64,000 nt of DNA from Agrobacterium vitis (GCF_013337045.2 NZ_CP118259.1:1302001-1366000); one strand, 5' to 3'; numbered from the stretch's first letter, positions 38,078-47,648 are shown. A program made the numbers and translations. The notes: a model not told the origin generated them from the sequence alone.

Positions 38078-38782
38078 ATGTCCGCAGAGAAAGTTGCTGT
38101 TGTTACGGCTGGTGGAAGCGGCATGGGAGCAGAATGCGCCAGACGTCTTGCTGCCGATGGCTACAAGGTCGCCATCCTGTCATCTTCCGGCAAGGGCGAG
38201 GCACTGGCAGGGGAACTTGGTGGTATTGGCGTAACCGGGTCCAATCAATCCAGTGACGACCTGGTGCGTCTGATCGATACCACCATGGACACCTGGGGTC
38301 GGATCGATGTGCTGGTCAACAGCGCCGGTCACGGCCCGCGCGCCCAGATCATTGAGATCACCGACGAGCAATGGCATATGGGCATGGACGTTTATCTGAT
38401 GAACGTCGTTCGTCCTGTCCGTCTCGTTACATCGATCATGCAGACGCAAAAATCGGGCGCCATCATCAATATTTCTACCGCCTGGGCGTTTGAACCCTCG
38501 TCGATGTTTCCGACCTCGGCGGTATTTCGCGCCGGTCTTGCCGCCTATACGAAGATTTTTGCGGATACCTATGCCGCTGACAATATTCGCATGAACAATG
38601 TTCTGCCGGGCTGGATTGACAGCCTGCCCGCGACCGAAGAGCGCCAGGATGCTGTTCCGATGAAGCGATATGGCACAAGTGCTGAGATTGCCGCGACCGT
38701 CGCCTTCCTGGCATCCGAAGGTGCGGGCTATATCACCGGCCAAAATCTCAAAGTGGATGGTGGACTGACCCGGTCGGTATAA
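38078..38782 (+). CDS. Atypical short-chain dehydrogenase/reductase
   Basis: 234 residues, GGGAGAG upstream of the ATG. Rossmann glycine motif TAGGSGMGAE, NSAGHG, IINIST (Ser133) and C-terminal GYITGQNLKVDGG place it in the classical SDR family. The YxxxK catalytic motif is replaced: the equivalent stretch reads SAVFR (Ser147 to Arg151) before AGLAAYTKIFA. It may therefore use other residues or be a binding protein. Monocistronic by spacing (117 bp after fpr). Confidence 0.85.
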   Translation: MSAEKVAVVTAGGSGMGAECARRLAADGYKVAILSSSGKGEALAGELGGIGVTGSNQSSDDLVRLIDTTMDTWGRIDVLVNSAGHGPRAQIIEITDEQWHMGMDVYLMNVVRPVRLVTSIMQTQKSGAIINISTAWAFEPSSMFPTSAVFRAGLAAYTKIFADTYAADNIRMNNVLPGWIDSLPATEERQDAVPMKRYGTSAEIAATVAFLASEGAGYITGQNLKVDGGLTRSV

Positions 38783-38846
38783 CCGCGGGAGGCGCAAGAC
38801 GTGCTCCCTGATGATGGGTAGGGTTGTCGATTTGAAGGCTTGCGAT

Positions 38847-38863
38847 TAACTCTTCATTAACCA
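38847..38863. promoter_or_regulatory. CtrA-type binding site upstream of rlpA
   Basis: TTAA (38847-38850), seven bases, TTAACC (38858-38863): an exact match to the TTAA-N7-TTAA(C) consensus of the cell-cycle regulator CtrA. A further TTAACC half-site lies at 38890-38895. The 242-bp gap between the SDR gene and rlpA is otherwise AT-rich. Confidence 0.6.
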
Positions 38864-39024
38864 TAACGCGAACTATTCCCCCTAACGCCTTAACCATAAT
38901 CGCATTTTCGCCATTTTATCCCCATTTCTATTGTGGCACAGTCCTGTGTCACTTCGGGGGACTAAAATTTGACATTTATTCTTTGCAATGGCCGTCTTGC
39001 GGTCCTGATTGGTGTGTCGGTGCG

Positions 39025-40185
39025 ATGACGGTAAAAATGGTTTTGCAGCGGCGTTCAGTTTCCGGATGTTTGCGGATGGCATGGGTTGTTCTGGCGGGCG
39101 TGGCGGTGACGTCCTGTGGCGCCAACCATGATGTCAGCAAGGTCAGCACGACCAAGAAACGCAGCAAGGAATATTTTGCCGAATCCGCCTATGGCGTGAA
39201 GGCCAGCCCGCGTGTGGTGGAAAACGGCCCTGTGCCAAAAGGCGGCGGTCGCCGTCTGGTCGGAAACCCTTACGTGGTCGCTGGCAAGGTTTATAAGCCG
39301 CGCGAAAACCCCAATTACGAAGCCTCCGGGCTTGCTTCCTGGTATGGCTCGGCTTTCCATGGTCGCTACACCGCCAATGGCGAAGTCTATGACCAATACG
39401 GCATTTCCGCCGCCCACCCGACCATGCCGCTGCCCAGCTATGCTCGCGTTACCAATCTCGATACCGGCAGTTCGGTCATTGTCCGCGTCAACGACCGTGG
39501 CCCGTTTCACGCCAATCGCCTGATCGACCTTTCCGACAAGGCAGCAGAACTTCTTGACGTCAAGGGTCATGGCACGGCCCATGTGAAGGTCAAATATGTC
39601 GGCCCAGCCGATATGACCGGCCATGACATGCCCTATCTGATGGCGTCTTATGTCCGCAAGGGCCAGCGCGTTCCCGGCGTCGATCCCTTCGGTGGAGGCC
39701 AGATCGCCAGTGGTGTGATGGTGGCGTCGAATGCGCCGCAGCAGAATTTCTTCGGCCGTTTCGCAGGCCCGGCCAGCGCTTCTGCACCGCAGCCCAAAAC
39801 TGCAAAACCGGTTATTGCGCCGGCGTCTGCCACGGCTTACGGCAGCAACTCCTATCCGTCTTCCGCCAGTGCCAATGCACCGCGCCCGGTCCAGCATCAG
39901 CCGGTCGCCGTATCGCGGCCAGAACCGACCCGCATTGAGCCGACCCGTGAATGGCAGGCTCCGGCCATTGCCTCCGCTGAGCCGATGCCGCAGCCGCGCA
40001 ATGCTGCCAGCACCGGCGTTGCTCGCCGGGAGATGGCGCCTGTGGCCGCACCGCAGCCGGTTCGAGCCACTGCGACCCGTCAAAAGCCCGTGGCTGCACC
40101 GTCCAATGGCGGCCTGCCGCCCGGCTGGCATGTTGGCCCGGCTCCGGTAACAGCCAATGCCTATTCCAATCCCAATGAAGGTTGA
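39025..40185 (+). CDS. rlpA: RlpA-like septal lytic transglycosylase lipoprotein
   Basis: 386 residues from ATG 39025. N-terminal signal with lipobox (hydrophobic 18-28, then VTSC with Cys31), so an outer-membrane-targeted lipoprotein. Double-psi beta-barrel domain (about 105-200) with SWYGSAFHGRYTANGE, AAHPTMPLPSYARVTN and VRVNDRGPF...LIDLS, the RlpA active-site segments. Long Pro/Ala-rich C-terminal tail, with no SPOR domain visible. RlpA cleaves denuded peptidoglycan glycans at septa; the CtrA site upstream fits a cell-division role. Confidence 0.93.
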   Translation: MTVKMVLQRRSVSGCLRMAWVVLAGVAVTSCGANHDVSKVSTTKKRSKEYFAESAYGVKASPRVVENGPVPKGGGRRLVGNPYVVAGKVYKPRENPNYEASGLASWYGSAFHGRYTANGEVYDQYGISAAHPTMPLPSYARVTNLDTGSSVIVRVNDRGPFHANRLIDLSDKAAELLDVKGHGTAHVKVKYVGPADMTGHDMPYLMASYVRKGQRVPGVDPFGGGQIASGVMVASNAPQQNFFGRFAGPASASAPQPKTAKPVIAPASATAYGSNSYPSSASANAPRPVQHQPVAVSRPEPTRIEPTREWQAPAIASAEPMPQPRNAASTGVARREMAPVAAPQPVRATATRQKPVAAPSNGGLPPGWHVGPAPVTANAYSNPNEG

Positions 40186-40328
40186 TCCCAACTGGCGCTG
40201 GTGAGGCTTGTTCGAGCCTTGCTCTAGCCGCTTTCAAGGGTAGACGCCTTCCTCCATAAAACCTATCCATTATAGATGCCGGTCGCGATTCTCGCCGTCC
40301 AGCATATTATTGTTGGTGAAGGATGGCG

Positions 40329-41564
40329 ATGCATATCGGCTTGCCGGTCACAAAGCGCTTCTGGGCGTATGGTGGATCATACTATAGAAAGATGCTTGTG
40401 CTGCTTGCAGCACTTTTCTACGGCGTAAGTTTTCAGACCAGCACGTTTGCGCAAGGAGCGGCAGCCGACACGGCAACGCCCGCCGTCTACGCCACCGAGG
40501 CCAAGCAGGTCCTGCTGATCGAGGCCGAAACCGGCAGTGTGCTGTTTGAAAAGAACAGCGATCAGCCCTTCACCTCGGCCTCTCTCTCCAAGATGATGGT
40601 TGCGGAAGTGGTGCTCGATGCGCTGAAATCCGGTCGCCTGACGCTGTCCCAGGAGTTTCCCGTTTCCGAATTTGCCTGGCGCACCGGTGGCGCGCCGTCA
40701 CGCACGGCGACGATGTTTGCTGCCGTGCGCTCGCGCGTGCCGGTGGAGGCGTTGCTGAAGGGCGTCATGGTGCAGATGGCCAATGATGCCTGCTTGATCC
40801 TTGCCGAAGGCATGGCCGGATCGGAGCAGGGTTTCGTCAAGCTGATGAATGAACGGGCGGCAGCGCTTGGCCTGAAGGACAGCCATTTTGCCAATGCAAC
40901 CGGCCTTCCCGATCCCGGTAATAAAGTCAGCCTGCGCGACATGATCACGCTGGCGCAGGCGCTCAAGTCCAATTACCCGGATTTCTATGCGCTCTACGCC
41001 CAGCCGGATTTCGAGTGGAACAAGATTTTCCAGCGCAATCGCAATCCGCTTCTTGGCCAGTCACCCGGTGTGGATGGCCTGGCGGCAGGCTTTGCCGAAG
41101 GGGAAGGCTATTCCATCGTCGCCTCCGCGCAGCAGAATGGCGTGCGGCTCTATCTCGGCCTGGCGGGCAGCGAAAGTGACAAGTCTCGGCAGGAGGATGC
41201 GGCAAAGGCGCTGGCCTGGGGCTTTTCCGCCTTTGAGAAGCGCCGCCTGTTTGAGGCGGGGCAAGTGATCGGCGAGGCCAGCGTTTATGGTGGGGAACCG
41301 GCACAGGTACCGCTGGTCTCGCCGCAGCCGGTTGATGTCTATCTGCCGGTTGGCGCAAGCGATAAGCTGGAAGCCAAGGTGATCTATCCCTGGCCATTGC
41401 GCCCCGGCGTTGCCCAGGGCCAGCAGGTCGGGCATTTGAAGGTCATGCTCGGCGATAAGCTGCTGCGTGACATGCCGCTTCAGGCCGCATCGCCGTCAAC
41501 GCTGGGATCACTGGTCAAACGCACCCGTGACGCACTGGTGGAACTGCTGTTTTCCTGGGTTTGA
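40329..41564 (+). CDS. D-alanyl-D-alanine carboxypeptidase homologue, active site degenerate
   Basis: 411 residues from ATG 40329, 6 bases after GGTGAAGG; ATG 40323 touches that site directly. Signal sequence ends near STFAQG. Penicillin-binding fold with SLSK (Ser85-Lys88) intact. The second motif SxN reads MAN (Met150-Asn152), in [14 protein letters not shown], and the third, KTG, reads AAG (252-254), in [15 protein letters not shown]. The C-terminal beta domain of PBP5-type enzymes is present. Export and fold are retained but classical catalysis is doubtful. Upstream of rlpA-type division genes. Confidence 0.88.
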   Translation: MHIGLPVTKRFWAYGGSYYRKMLVLLAALFYGVSFQTSTFAQGAAADTATPAVYATEAKQVLLIEAETGSVLFEKNSDQPFTSASLSKMMVAEVVLDALKSGRLTLSQEFPVSEFAWRTGGAPSRTATMFAAVRSRVPVEALLKGVMVQMANDACLILAEGMAGSEQGFVKLMNERAAALGLKDSHFANATGLPDPGNKVSLRDMITLAQALKSNYPDFYALYAQPDFEWNKIFQRNRNPLLGQSPGVDGLAAGFAEGEGYSIVASAQQNGVRLYLGLAGSESDKSRQEDAAKALAWGFSAFEKRRLFEAGQVIGEASVYGGEPAQVPLVSPQPVDVYLPVGASDKLEAKVIYPWPLRPGVAQGQQVGHLKVMLGDKLLRDMPLQAASPSTLGSLVKRTRDALVELLFSWV

Positions 41565-41608
41565 GCCGACAGAGGTTTCCCAGGGCGCAAGCTTGCGTTA
41601 CACAGCGG

Positions 41609-41718
41609 TTCTAGAGCAACGGACCGAAACGTGGGAACCGGTTTTCCGTCCGGAAATGCGTAAAAACAAAAGTTTAGAGCGTTTCGGTGTTTCCATGAAA
41701 CACCGAAACGCTCTAAAC
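41609..41718. repeat. RIME-like intergenic palindromic repeat, copy 1
   Basis: Begins TCTAGAGCA and contains GGTTTTCCGTCCGGAAATGCG followed by AAAACAAAAG, then a perfect 22-bp palindrome with a 3-base loop (41672-41693 and 41697-41718). The same elements in the same order recur at 59388-59493. It fits the RIME family of Rhizobium intergenic mosaic elements. Fills the dacA-homologue to tmk gap. Confidence 0.8.
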
Positions 41719-41736
41719 AGGAAAGAAAGCGGATCA

Positions 41737-42402
41737 GTGTCGGTTGGCAGCGGATTATTCGTAACATTCGAAGGCGGCGAGGGCGCGGGCAAGTCCACCC
41801 AGATCAGGCTTCTGGCAAACGCGCTGGAGGCACTCGGCTTTGCCGTCGTCATCAGCCGAGAACCGGGTGGCTCACCCTGCGCCGAGGCCTTGCGACATGT
41901 GCTGCTGTCGGGTGCCGCCGAGCCGTTCGGGGTGGAAATGGAAGCCATCCTGTTTGCCGCCGCCCGCAATGACCATGTCGAAGCCCGGCTGCGCCCCGCG
42001 CTGCTGCGGGGCGATGTGGTGCTTTGCGACCGCTTCATGGATTCCTCGCGGGTCTATCAGGGCGCGACCGGCAATCTCTCTTCTGCCTTCATCGAGCGGC
42101 TGCAAGCCATTGCCGTGGACGGCGTGGTGCCGGACCTGACGATCATCCTCGATCTGCCGGCAAATATCGGATTGGCGCGGGCGAAAAACCGGGCTGGGGC
42201 CTTGGGAGAAGATGCGCCTGATCGTTTCGAGAAAGAGGAAATCGCCATTCACGAACGCCGCCGCGAGGCTTTTCAAGCTATTGCGCGGGCCGAGCCTGCG
42301 CGTTGCAGAGTGGTGGATGCGCGAGCCGGGATCGAGCAGATCGCGGAGGAGATTTTTGCTGCCGTGAAGCCGATTCTGCCTCCAAACCACGGAAGGCACT
42401 AG
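41737..42402 (+). CDS. tmk: Thymidylate kinase
   Basis: 221 residues from GTG 41737 (AGGAAAG upstream), giving the usual short N-terminus before [17 protein letters not shown], the P-loop. The DR(F/Y/H) motif is CDRFMDSS, followed by YQGATG. Phosphorylates dTMP to dTDP. The frame is open further upstream through the RIME repeat; ATG 41695, in the loop of the palindrome, is in frame but unlikely. holB follows after 1 bp, a common pairing. Confidence 0.95.
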   Translation: MSVGSGLFVTFEGGEGAGKSTQIRLLANALEALGFAVVISREPGGSPCAEALRHVLLSGAAEPFGVEMEAILFAAARNDHVEARLRPALLRGDVVLCDRFMDSSRVYQGATGNLSSAFIERLQAIAVDGVVPDLTIILDLPANIGLARAKNRAGALGEDAPDRFEKEEIAIHERRREAFQAIARAEPARCRVVDARAGIEQIAEEIFAAVKPILPPNHGRH

Positions 42403-42403
42403 G

Positions 42404-43426
42404 ATGGAAAAGCCCGGTCTTCTCGATGGCGCCATTGCGCCTTTTGCCAATGACAGGCTGTTTGGCCATGGCGCGGCGGAACAGTTTCTGGCCAGTTCCT
42501 ACCAATCCGGCAAGCTGCATCATGCGATCCTGATCGAAGGGCCGGAAGGGATCGGCAAGGCAACGCTGGCCTTCCGCTTTGCCCATCATGTCCTGTCGCA
42601 TCCCGACCCCGCCAGCGCGCCCTTTGTCCTCGCAGACCCGGACCCCAACTCGCTGGTCGGACGCCAAATTGCGTCCGGTGCCTCGCATAACCTCCTGCAT
42701 ATCGCCCGACCGGTGGATGAGAAGACCGGTAGGGTAAAAGCCTCGATTACGGTGGAGGAAATCCGCAAGGCCGGGCATTTCTTTTCCCAGACCTCAGGCG
42801 GTGGCAATTGGCGCATCGTTATTCTCGATCCCGCCGACGACATGAACCGCAATGCGGCTAATGCGATTTTGAAAGTGCTGGAGGAGCCACCGAAACGGTC
42901 GCTATTCCTGGTTCTGTCGCATGCGCCGGGCAAGCTTTTGCCCACCATCCGCTCACGCTGCATGCCGCTGAAATTACAAACGCTTGGCGTGGACGATCTG
43001 GCCAGCGCGCTGGCGCATCTGGATGTTTCGCCTCCTGTGGAGCAGATGGCGGCGCTTTCCGATCTCTCCAAGGGCAGCGTGTCGCAGGCGTTGAAACTGA
43101 TTAATTACGGCGGCATGGAAATCATCGCTGCCTTTAATGCGACCCTGGCGAGCGAGGGCCCGGCGGCAAGACGGCAGATGCATAAGCTGGCCGATGCGCT
43201 GTCAGCCAAAGACAGCGATGTGATCTATCATTTCTTCACCGAGCACCTGTCCGAATTCCTGATGGACAATGCGCGTGAAGTCGCCATGGCCGGTGATCTT
43301 GCCCGGGCCGAACGGCTATCGCGGCTTTCCAGTGCCATCGTCGAAAAGCTTGGCGTGGCCGGGGCCTATAACCTCGACCGGAAGCAGACGCTGTTGGAAA
43401 TTCTTGGTGAGGTCGCGGCTGTATAA
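42404..43426 (+). CDS. holB: DNA polymerase III delta prime subunit
   Basis: 340 residues. Clamp-loader AAA+ protein: KLHHAILIEGPEGIGKATLAFRFAHHVL (Walker A), RIVILDPADDMNRNAANAILKVLEEPPKRSLFLVLSH with sensor-1 region, and LPTIRSRCMPLKL. No zinc-finger Cys cluster is visible. Directly follows tmk by 1 bp. Confidence 0.95.
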   Translation: MEKPGLLDGAIAPFANDRLFGHGAAEQFLASSYQSGKLHHAILIEGPEGIGKATLAFRFAHHVLSHPDPASAPFVLADPDPNSLVGRQIASGASHNLLHIARPVDEKTGRVKASITVEEIRKAGHFFSQTSGGGNWRIVILDPADDMNRNAANAILKVLEEPPKRSLFLVLSHAPGKLLPTIRSRCMPLKLQTLGVDDLASALAHLDVSPPVEQMAALSDLSKGSVSQALKLINYGGMEIIAAFNATLASEGPAARRQMHKLADALSAKDSDVIYHFFTEHLSEFLMDNAREVAMAGDLARAERLSRLSSAIVEKLGVAGAYNLDRKQTLLEILGEVAAV

Positions 43427-43457
43427 GCTTGATCGGGTTCTATAGCGCGATCAGCTT
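43425..43457. terminator. Bidirectional hairpin spanning two convergent stop codons
   Basis: AAGCTTGATCG (43425-43435) and CGATCAGCTT (43448-43457) pair with one bulge. The hairpin includes part of the holB stop (43424-43426) and the stop of the convergent permease (43440-43442), so it may end both transcripts. Confidence 0.45.
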
Positions 43458-44213
43458 TGCCGCGACGATCACCAGAATAAGCGCCAAGATCATTCTCACC
43501 GCTTTTTCCGGCAGGCGTGGTGCCGCATAACTTCCCATGACGATTCCGGGAATGGATCCGATCAGCAGCGAGCCCAGCAGCACCCAGTTGACATCGCCGA
43601 TTACCCAATAGCCGATACCCCCGATCAGCGTCAGCGGAATGGCGTGAGCAATATCAGAGCCAACGATATCGTTGATGGCGGCACGTGGGTAGAGAAACAG
43701 CAGCACGGTGACGCCGATGGCCCCAGCGCCAACCGAAGTCAGCGTAACGACTGCACCCAACACCAGACCAAGAACGACAGTGCCGATTGCAATGGCGCGC
43801 GGGCTCGGGCTGCGATGGGCTTGAAGCCAGTTGATTTCATAGCGCATCAGCAGATCGCGAAACAGCAGGATGAGTGCAGTGATCATCAGCATGATGCCGA
43901 GGCTGGTGGTCAGGAGGTCGGTGGAATGGGCGCTTTTCCTGTCAACACCGCTCATCAGCCAGAGCGTCACCGACGTGGCCGGAATGCTGCCCAGCGCCAG
44001 CAGGCCGACCAGCCGCCAGCGGATATGTCCGTGGCGATGATGCACGGCCGCACCCGCCATCTTGGTGATTGCCGCATAGAGAAGGTCGGTTCCCACGGCG
44101 GTTGCCGGATGAATGCCAAACAGCAGCACCATCAACGGCGTCATCAGCGATGCGCCGCCGACGCCGGTAATACCAACCAGAGCTCCCACGAAAAAGCCTG
44201 AAAGCGAAACCAT
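43440..44213 (-). CDS. TauE/SafE (TSUP) family permease
   Basis: 257 residues from ATG 44213, about eight membrane segments. GALVGITGVGGASLMTPLMVL and the paired VVTLTSVGAGAIGVTVLLFLY are the TSUP repeat signatures; members export sulfite or sulfonates, or import organic acids. The ATG lies 32 bases from the only Shine-Dalgarno (AGGAGG, complement of 44246-44251). A CTG at 44237-44235, in frame and 8 bases from that site, is the more plausible start and adds 8 residues (TGFSFDP preceding MVSL). Confidence 0.88.
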   Translation of the reverse strand: MVSLSGFFVGALVGITGVGGASLMTPLMVLLFGIHPATAVGTDLLYAAITKMAGAAVHHRHGHIRWRLVGLLALGSIPATSVTLWLMSGVDRKSAHSTDLLTTSLGIMLMITALILLFRDLLMRYEINWLQAHRSPSPRAIAIGTVVLGLVLGAVVTLTSVGAGAIGVTVLLFLYPRAAINDIVGSDIAHAIPLTLIGGIGYWVIGDVNWVLLGSLLIGSIPGIVMGSYAAPRLPEKAVRMILALILVIVAAKLIAL

Positions 44214-44424
44214 TGGATCGAATGAAAAACCGGTCAGAACGTCGCCTCCTCGGATTCGGACAGGGCCGATGAAAGCGATCTAGCGAAAGGAATGCACGCC
44301 GGTCAAGGCGAAGACCTCATGCGCAAAGCGCTTGGCCGAGAAACTTGTTGTTTCGCAACGCGGCGACATGCGCTAAGAGCGGCGGACATTCCTGATCGAT
44401 AAAGCGGACTGCAAGGGCCGACCC

Positions 44425-46002
44425 ATGAAAGATACGTTCTACATCACCACCGCCATTTCCTATCCGAACGGCAAACCGCATATCGGCCATGCCTATGAAC
44501 TGATCGCCACGGATGCGATGGCGCGCTTCCAGCGGCTGGATGGTAAGGACGTGTTCTTCCTGACCGGCACCGACGAGCATGGCCAGAAAATGCAGCAGAC
44601 CGCCCGCAACGAAGGCATTGCGCCAGAGGAGCTGGCAAAGCGCAATTCTGACGAATTCCGCGCCATGGGCAAGCTGCTCAATGCCTCCAACGACGATTTC
44701 ATCCGCACCACGGAAGCCCGCCACCACGCCGCCAGCCAGGAAATCTGGAAGCGGATGGAGAAAAACGGCGACATCTACAAGGACAGCTATGCGGGCTGGT
44801 ACTCGGTGCGCGACGAGGCCTATTACGCCGAAGACGAAACCGAAGTGCGCGCCGATGGCGTTCGCTATGGGCCACAGGGAACGCCGGTGGAATGGGTGGA
44901 GGAGGAGAGCTATTTCTTCCGTCTTTCAGCCTATGAAGACAAGCTGCTGAAGCTCTATGAGGATCAACCGGATTTCATTGGCCCCAACGAGCGCCGCAAT
45001 GAGGTGCTGTCCTTCGTCAAGTCCGGTCTCAAGGACCTGTCGATGTCGCGCACCACCTTTGACTGGGGTATCAAGGTACCCGGCGATGACAAGCATGTCA
45101 TGTATGTCTGGGTTGATGCGCTGACCAATTACATTACAGCCACCGGCTATCTGACGGATGAAAGCGGTCCGCGCGCCAAATACTGGCCGGCAGATGCCCA
45201 TATTATCGGTAAGGATATCATTCGATTCCACGCCGTCTACTGGCCGGCTTTCCTGCTGTCGGCGGGTGTTGCGTTGCCGAAGCGAATTTTCGCCCACGGA
45301 TTCGTCCTGAACAAGGGCGAGAAGATGTCAAAATCGCTTGGGAATGTGGTTGACCCCTTTGACCTGTTGCAGCAGTTCGGTCTTGATAATGTCCGTTATT
45401 TCCTGTGCCGCGAAATCTCTTTTGGGCAGGATGGCAATTGTAATGCTGAGCTTATTGCTCCGCGCATCAATGCCGATCTCGCCAACGGCATCGGCAATCT
45501 TGCCAGCCGTTCGCTGTCGATGATCGCCAAGAACCTCGACGGCAAGGTGCCGCAGCCCGGCCCGCTGACCGAGGCCGACGAGGCTATTCTCGCCACGGCG
45601 GATGAAGCGATTGCCATCTGCCGTGAGGAAATGTCCCGCCAGCAGATCCATAAGGCCGTGGGCGCGATCATGAACATCGTCAACGAAGCCGACCGCTATT
45701 TCGCTGCCCAGGCACCTTGGGTGCTGCGCAAGACGGATGTGCCGCGCATGGAAACGGTGCTGTATGTGACGGCGGAAGTGGTGCGGCAGATCGCCATCCT
45801 GTTCCAGCCGATCATGCCCGATAGTGCTGCGAAGCTGCTTGATCTCGTGGCCATTGCACCGGATGATCGGGTGTTCGCCAAACTGGGCAAGGCCGGTCGC
45901 TTGACGCCCGGAACGGAGCTTCCTGCCGTCTCACCGGTCTTCCCGCGCTACGTTGCCCCTGACGCAGACAAGGTTGCAGACAAAGCAGCAGACAGGGCCT
46001 GA
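44425..46002 (+). CDS. metG: Methionyl-tRNA synthetase
   Basis: 525 residues. Class I catalytic motifs HIGHAYE near the N-terminus (from PNGKPHIGH) and [19 protein letters not shown] and [13 protein letters not shown] are typical. Short MetG without the C-terminal tRNA-binding extension; ends in an Ala/Asp/Lys-rich tail (VADKAADRA). Head of a run metG-tatD-MBL hydrolase with 3-7 bp gaps. Confidence 0.98.
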   Translation: MKDTFYITTAISYPNGKPHIGHAYELIATDAMARFQRLDGKDVFFLTGTDEHGQKMQQTARNEGIAPEELAKRNSDEFRAMGKLLNASNDDFIRTTEARHHAASQEIWKRMEKNGDIYKDSYAGWYSVRDEAYYAEDETEVRADGVRYGPQGTPVEWVEEESYFFRLSAYEDKLLKLYEDQPDFIGPNERRNEVLSFVKSGLKDLSMSRTTFDWGIKVPGDDKHVMYVWVDALTNYITATGYLTDESGPRAKYWPADAHIIGKDIIRFHAVYWPAFLLSAGVALPKRIFAHGFVLNKGEKMSKSLGNVVDPFDLLQQFGLDNVRYFLCREISFGQDGNCNAELIAPRINADLANGIGNLASRSLSMIAKNLDGKVPQPGPLTEADEAILATADEAIAICREEMSRQQIHKAVGAIMNIVNEADRYFAAQAPWVLRKTDVPRMETVLYVTAEVVRQIAILFQPIMPDSAAKLLDLVAIAPDDRVFAKLGKAGRLTPGTELPAVSPVFPRYVAPDADKVADKAADRA

Positions 46003-46005
46003 GTG

Positions 46006-46788
46006 ATGTTGATCGATACCCATTGCCATCTGGATTTCGCCGATTTCGAGGAAGAGCGAGACGCGCTGGTGAAGCGCGCCCATGACGCAGGCGTCAAGCA
46101 GATGGTGACGATCTCCACCCGCGTCGCCAAGCTTCCGGCGCTTTTGGCGCTGACCGAGCGCTACCCTTCGGTATTCTGCTCGGTCGGCACCCATCCAAAC
46201 AATGCCAATGAAGAGCTGGATATTGGCGCCGACGATCTGGTGCGACTGGCCGAGACGCATGAAAAAGTCGTTGCCATCGGCGAATGCGGCCTGGATTACT
46301 TCTACGATACCCAGACGCCTGAAGACCAGAAAACCGGCTTCCTGCGTCATATCGAGGCGTCGCGCCGCACGCAATTGCCGCTGGTGATCCATAGCCGCAG
46401 CGCCGATGACGACATGGCGCAGATCCTGCGCGAGGAGACGGCCAAGGGTGCGTTTCCCTTCATTCTGCATTGCTTTTCGGCTGGCGAGGCTTTGGCGAAA
46501 ACCGGTGTCGAGCTGGGTGGCTATATTTCCTTTTCCGGCATCCTGACCTTTCCAAAGTCACAGGAATTGCGCGATATCGCCAAGGATCTGCCGATGGACC
46601 GGCTGCTGGTGGAGACCGACGCGCCTTACCTTGCGCCAAAGCGCTGGCGTGGAAAACGCAACGAACCATCCTATGTCGTCAATACGGCGGAGGTGCTGGC
46701 CGAGGTCAAGGGTGTCAGCTACGCGGACATCGCCGCGATCACCACGGATAATGCATTGCGACTGTTTTCAAAAATGCCAAGGCTTTGA
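46006..46788 (+). CDS. tatD: TatD family metal-dependent hydrolase / DNase
   Basis: 260 residues from ATG 46006. Metal ligands visible in IDTHCHLDF, GECGLDYF (Glu), VIHSR, ILHCFS and the final TDAPYLAP. TatD proteins are 3'-5' exonucleases or deacylases. Position after metG is widely conserved. Confidence 0.95.
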   Translation: MLIDTHCHLDFADFEEERDALVKRAHDAGVKQMVTISTRVAKLPALLALTERYPSVFCSVGTHPNNANEELDIGADDLVRLAETHEKVVAIGECGLDYFYDTQTPEDQKTGFLRHIEASRRTQLPLVIHSRSADDDMAQILREETAKGAFPFILHCFSAGEALAKTGVELGGYISFSGILTFPKSQELRDIAKDLPMDRLLVETDAPYLAPKRWRGKRNEPSYVVNTAEVLAEVKGVSYADIAAITTDNALRLFSKMPRL

Positions 46789-46795
46789 GTGACCG

Positions 46796-47614
46796 ATGAC
46801 CTATCTCCGCCGCTTCACCATTCTGGGATGCTCATCGTCGCCGGGCGTGCCGCGGATCAATGGTGACTGGGGAGATTGCGATCCGTCTAACCCGAAAAAC
46901 CGGCGCACACGCGCGTCTTTCCTGATCGAGCAGATCGGCCCGGATGGCGGCAAGACCGTGGTTCTCGTCGATACCGGCCCGGATTTTCGTGAACAGATGA
47001 TCCGTGCGGGTGTTCAATCGCTGGACGCCGTCGTCTACAGCCACGCCCATGCCGACCATCTGCATGGCATCGATGACCTGCGCGGCTATTCCTTGATGCA
47101 GCGCGGACGCATTCCGATCTATGCCGAGCCGGAAACCATGCGCCGGATAGAGGCAGGGTTCGGCTATTGCCTGAAGACGCCTGATGGTAGCAATTATCCA
47201 CCCATCGTGCGCCCGCATCTCATCGATGACATGGACCGTCCAGTCGAGATTGATGGCGCAGGCGGGCGCATCGCGCTCCTGCCGCTGGAACAACAGCATG
47301 GCGACATTATTTCACTCGGCTTTCGCATCGGCGATGTCGCCTATTGCAGCGATGTCAGCGATTTTCCGGAAAAAACCGTGCCACGCCTGGCCGGGCTGGA
47401 TGTGCTTGTTATCGATGCCTTGCAATATAGAGAGCATCCAAGCCATCTGTCGCTGTCGCAATCGCTGGCGTGGATCGACCGGCTTGCCCCGAAGCGGGCG
47501 ATATTGACCCATATGCATATTCCGCTCGATTACGACACCGTCCTGCGCGAAACGCCTGACCATGTCGAGCCGGCCTATGACCAGATGCAATTCGAGGTCA
47601 CGCTTTCAGCCTGA
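46796..47614 (+). CDS. MBL-fold metallo-hydrolase, PhnP-like
   Basis: 272 residues. ILGCSSSPGVPRINGDWGDC at the N-terminus, metal motif SHAHADHLHGIDDLR, then a CSDVSDF segment and LTHMHIPLDYD with a terminal His. Resembles the PhnP phosphodiesterase / tRNase Z-like branch. No phn genes nearby, so a phosphonate role is unlikely; probably a phosphodiesterase. Follows tatD by 7 bp. Confidence 0.88.
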   Translation: MTYLRRFTILGCSSSPGVPRINGDWGDCDPSNPKNRRTRASFLIEQIGPDGGKTVVLVDTGPDFREQMIRAGVQSLDAVVYSHAHADHLHGIDDLRGYSLMQRGRIPIYAEPETMRRIEAGFGYCLKTPDGSNYPPIVRPHLIDDMDRPVEIDGAGGRIALLPLEQQHGDIISLGFRIGDVAYCSDVSDFPEKTVPRLAGLDVLVIDALQYREHPSHLSLSQSLAWIDRLAPKRAILTHMHIPLDYDTVLRETPDHVEPAYDQMQFEVTLSA

Positions 47615-47648
47615 TTTCTCGAAAACATGGCGCGGGCCAGGATAGACG

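Noticed and set aside
41569..41736. Small protein encoded in the RIME-like repeat
   Set aside because: The open frame through the repeat is only an upstream extension of tmk, without a ribosome site; the repeat explains the sequence.
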